Assembly: GCA_965198795.1 (NCBI GenBank)
Contig: OZ240674.1
Location: 1,178,001 to 1,242,000, forward strand
Reading direction: 5' to 3'
From: G965198795 sp965198795
Lineage (GTDB): Bacteria; Pseudomonadota; Alphaproteobacteria; Rhodospirillales; Casp-alpha2
Length of the DNA: 64,000 bases
This document shows, one piece after another, positions 62,409 through 64,000 of this stretch (positions are counted from its first letter, which is position 1; each line of letters starts with the position of its first letter). The notes beneath the pieces were generated by a model. The model made no database searches, was not told where the DNA came from, and saw nothing but the letters and a program-made list of their open reading frames with translations. The translations under genes were made by a program, and so were the position numbers.

Positions 62409-63737
62409 TCACCTGTCCGGCGCCCCTCGGGCCGCCGGCTGACTCGCCGCAACCGGCCGGCAATGGGTTTCCGGCGTCACCATCCCGAAGAACGTGGCGA
62501 CGCCCCCCATGCCAACGAGCGTCAAAAACGCCAATTGATAGGCCGCGATGTCGTAGACCCGGACTCCGGCTTCCAACCGGCCCGACCAATTGGCGTCCAA
62601 AATCAGACCAATGAGAGGCTGACAAACCGCCCCCGCGATCAGCATCATGCCGTTCACCAGAGCAACGCCGGCGCCCCGCCGCTCTGGCGGATTAAGCTCG
62701 CTGCCCACCGCATGGATAATCGCGACGGCGCCGGAACAAAACCCGCAGATGAAGATCAAAGCCTGAGTTTGACGCAACCCCAGCCCGGGCGCGTAAATCA
62801 AGACGCCAAAACTCGCCGTCAACGTAACCATGGCGCACAGGAACGGTCCTCGACGCCGTTTCATCTTATCAGACAACGAACCGATCACGGGACCGCCCAG
62901 AACCATCCCGAACAACACTAGAGACGCCATGCCGGCCGCCTCGGGCCGGCTCAGCCCCTGGGTGATCTGAAGGTAGGGAACAGCCCAAAGTCCCCCGAAC
63001 GCCAGCAAAACGCCAACACATCCGAACCCCGCAAGGGCGGCCAGCCAAGTTGGTCCATGGCGGAGGACGCCGATGCTGCCGGAAAGAGTTTGACGGAACG
63101 GATAATTCGCGCGCGCGCCGGAGAGAGGGTCAGGTTTGTCCCGCATCAGGACAGCGATCATTCCGCCCCAAACGATGACGAAGGCGGCCGCCCCCATCAT
63201 GCTTTCACGCCACCCCCAGACTTCCACGGCCCAGGCCAGGGGGGCTTGCCCCAACACGCCGCCCAGGACGCCGACCCCCAAGGTCATGCCGCCCATCTGG
63301 GCGAGCTTTCCCGGAGGAAACCAATCGCCGGCGAGCTTCAACGTGGCGACAAACGTGAACCCGGCCCCAACGCCGATCATGAGCCGCGCCATGTAGGCCA
63401 GCCACAAATCCCCGGTAAACGCGAAACCCAGCGCGCCGAGCGCGCTGCAAAAAGCCGACAGCACCAGGACGCGCCGGGATCCGGCGCCATCGACCAACGC
63501 CCCCGCCGGAATCTGCATCAGAGCGTAACTCCAAAAATAGATTGCCGACAAATTACCCAGGACCGCCGCGTCAATGGCGAAATCGCGCATCAAATCGTCA
63601 ATCATGACGCCGGGAGCCACACGCTGAAAAAAGGCGTGGCAGAACATCATCGCCCCCAACCCCCACATTAACCACGCGGCGGGATGAACCCGCGACACAT
63701 GCGCCGCGCCGGGCGAGGGTGTGGGATGTTCGGTCAT
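62409..63737 (-). CDS. MFS transporter
   Basis: A 442-residue major facilitator with twelve hydrophobic helices in two six-helix halves. The first-half motif A-like stretch appears as GALVDGAGSRRVLV, and the second-half loop as GSLSDKMKRRRGPFL. Layout resembles members of the anion:cation symporter or nitrate/organic acid groups; substrate is not predictable. The ATG at 63737 (MTEHPTPS) was chosen over the open codons to 63821, which would abut the divergent glyoxalase-like gene. Confidence 0.88.
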   Translation of the reverse strand: MTEHPTPSPGAAHVSRVHPAAWLMWGLGAMMFCHAFFQRVAPGVMIDDLMRDFAIDAAVLGNLSAIYFWSYALMQIPAGALVDGAGSRRVLVLSAFCSALGALGFAFTGDLWLAYMARLMIGVGAGFTFVATLKLAGDWFPPGKLAQMGGMTLGVGVLGGVLGQAPLAWAVEVWGWRESMMGAAAFVIVWGGMIAVLMRDKPDPLSGARANYPFRQTLSGSIGVLRHGPTWLAALAGFGCVGVLLAFGGLWAVPYLQITQGLSRPEAAGMASLVLFGMVLGGPVIGSLSDKMKRRRGPFLCAMVTLTASFGVLIYAPGLGLRQTQALIFICGFCSGAVAIIHAVGSELNPPERRGAGVALVNGMMLIAGAVCQPLIGLILDANWSGRLEAGVRVYDIAAYQLAFLTLVGMGGVATFFGMVTPETHCRPVAASQPAARGAPDR

Positions 63738-63820
63738 GGGGGTGGCGGCCCGGATGTCAGATGTTACATTCAGTCTATCATCAAAGTGACTTGGCGACAT
63801 TGCTGGAAAAGGAACGAACA

Positions 63821-64000
63821 ATGAAATACCTTCACACGATGGTCCGGATCACCGACATCGGCGAATCCCTGCATTTCTACTGCGGCCTGCTGGGATTAAG
63901 GGAACAAAAGCGCCACGACTGTTCCGACCAGGGTTACATCCTGATTTTTGTCGGCGCCGACGAGACGCCGGACGCCGCGATCGAGCTGACCTACAATCTG
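63821..64000 (+). CDS. gloA: Lactoylglutathione lyase-like (glyoxalase I), N-terminal part
   Basis: The gene runs off the window. The first 60 residues read MKYLHTMVRITDIGESLHFY, CGLLGLREQKRHDC and AAIELTYNL, the start of glyoxalase I proteins: the metal-binding histidine is in YLHTMVRI and a glutamate in IELTYNL. Removes methylglyoxal with glutathione. A GGAACGAAC stretch precedes the ATG; divergent from the MFS gene. Confidence 0.85.
   Translation, partial: MKYLHTMVRITDIGESLHFYCGLLGLREQKRHDCSDQGYILIFVGADETPDAAIELTYNL

Overview
The window reads as a high-GC alphaproteobacterial chromosome segment. The signs are a mitochondrion-like isc operon (iscR-iscS-iscU-iscA-hscB-hscA-fdx-iscX), a divergent tyrS/anmK pair, a glnE gene with a fused adenylylation/deadenylylation layout, a CoxG/XdhC-linked molybdenum hydroxylase, an aromatic-type LivJHMGF transporter with a Tat-exported binding protein, and BluB. 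No genus can be assigned from sequence alone.

Layout. 1-1340: 3' end of an MttB-family gene, then two decayed fragments (FAH-superfamily enzyme and IS5-type transposase). 1345-8282: pyrD, DUF952, a large repeat protein with RTX-like tail, a PKHD-type dioxygenase, an O-methyltransferase, an EamA transporter and YqaE. 8370-10594: queA-tgt (queuosine tRNA modification). 10613-21512: orphan fliL, bcp-glnE, an AsmA-like protein, and two convergent paralogous GT-C glycosyltransferases. 21824-24963: tyrS, anmK, hydrolase. 25068-33135: cysE and a full isc operon with two cysteine desulfurases, so serine acetylation, sulfur mobilisation and Fe-S assembly sit together. 33132-39038: mocA-xdhC-coxG divergent from coxSML, coding for a form II molybdenum hydroxylase and its maturation. 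39722-45032: livJHMGF. 45041-47811: a decayed mobile element next to tRNA-Ala. 48037-53998: yggT, folD, IS5 remnant, a glycosyltransferase, lepA. 54358-58037: tRNA-Ser, IS630 remnant, a chemoreceptor with a duplicated sensor domain. 58322-58633: a tRNA-Leu(UAA) gene interrupted by a group I intron. 58745-64000: bluB, murA, dcd, tRNA-Thr, an MFS transporter and the start of a glyoxalase-like gene.

The most notable item is the 224-nt group I intron in tRNA-Leu(UAA): all core pairings (P1, P2, P3, P4, P7, P8) can be drawn by eye and the insertion lies between U34 and A35 of the anticodon, the position known from cyanobacteria and plastids. Other points of interest are the HscB with a eukaryote-like tetracysteine motif, the prophage-like remnant with a frameshifted integrase beside tRNA-Ala, the start-codon-sequestering inverted repeat before the chemoreceptor gene, and five separate transposase or integrase relics that show long-term gene decay between an otherwise conserved core.
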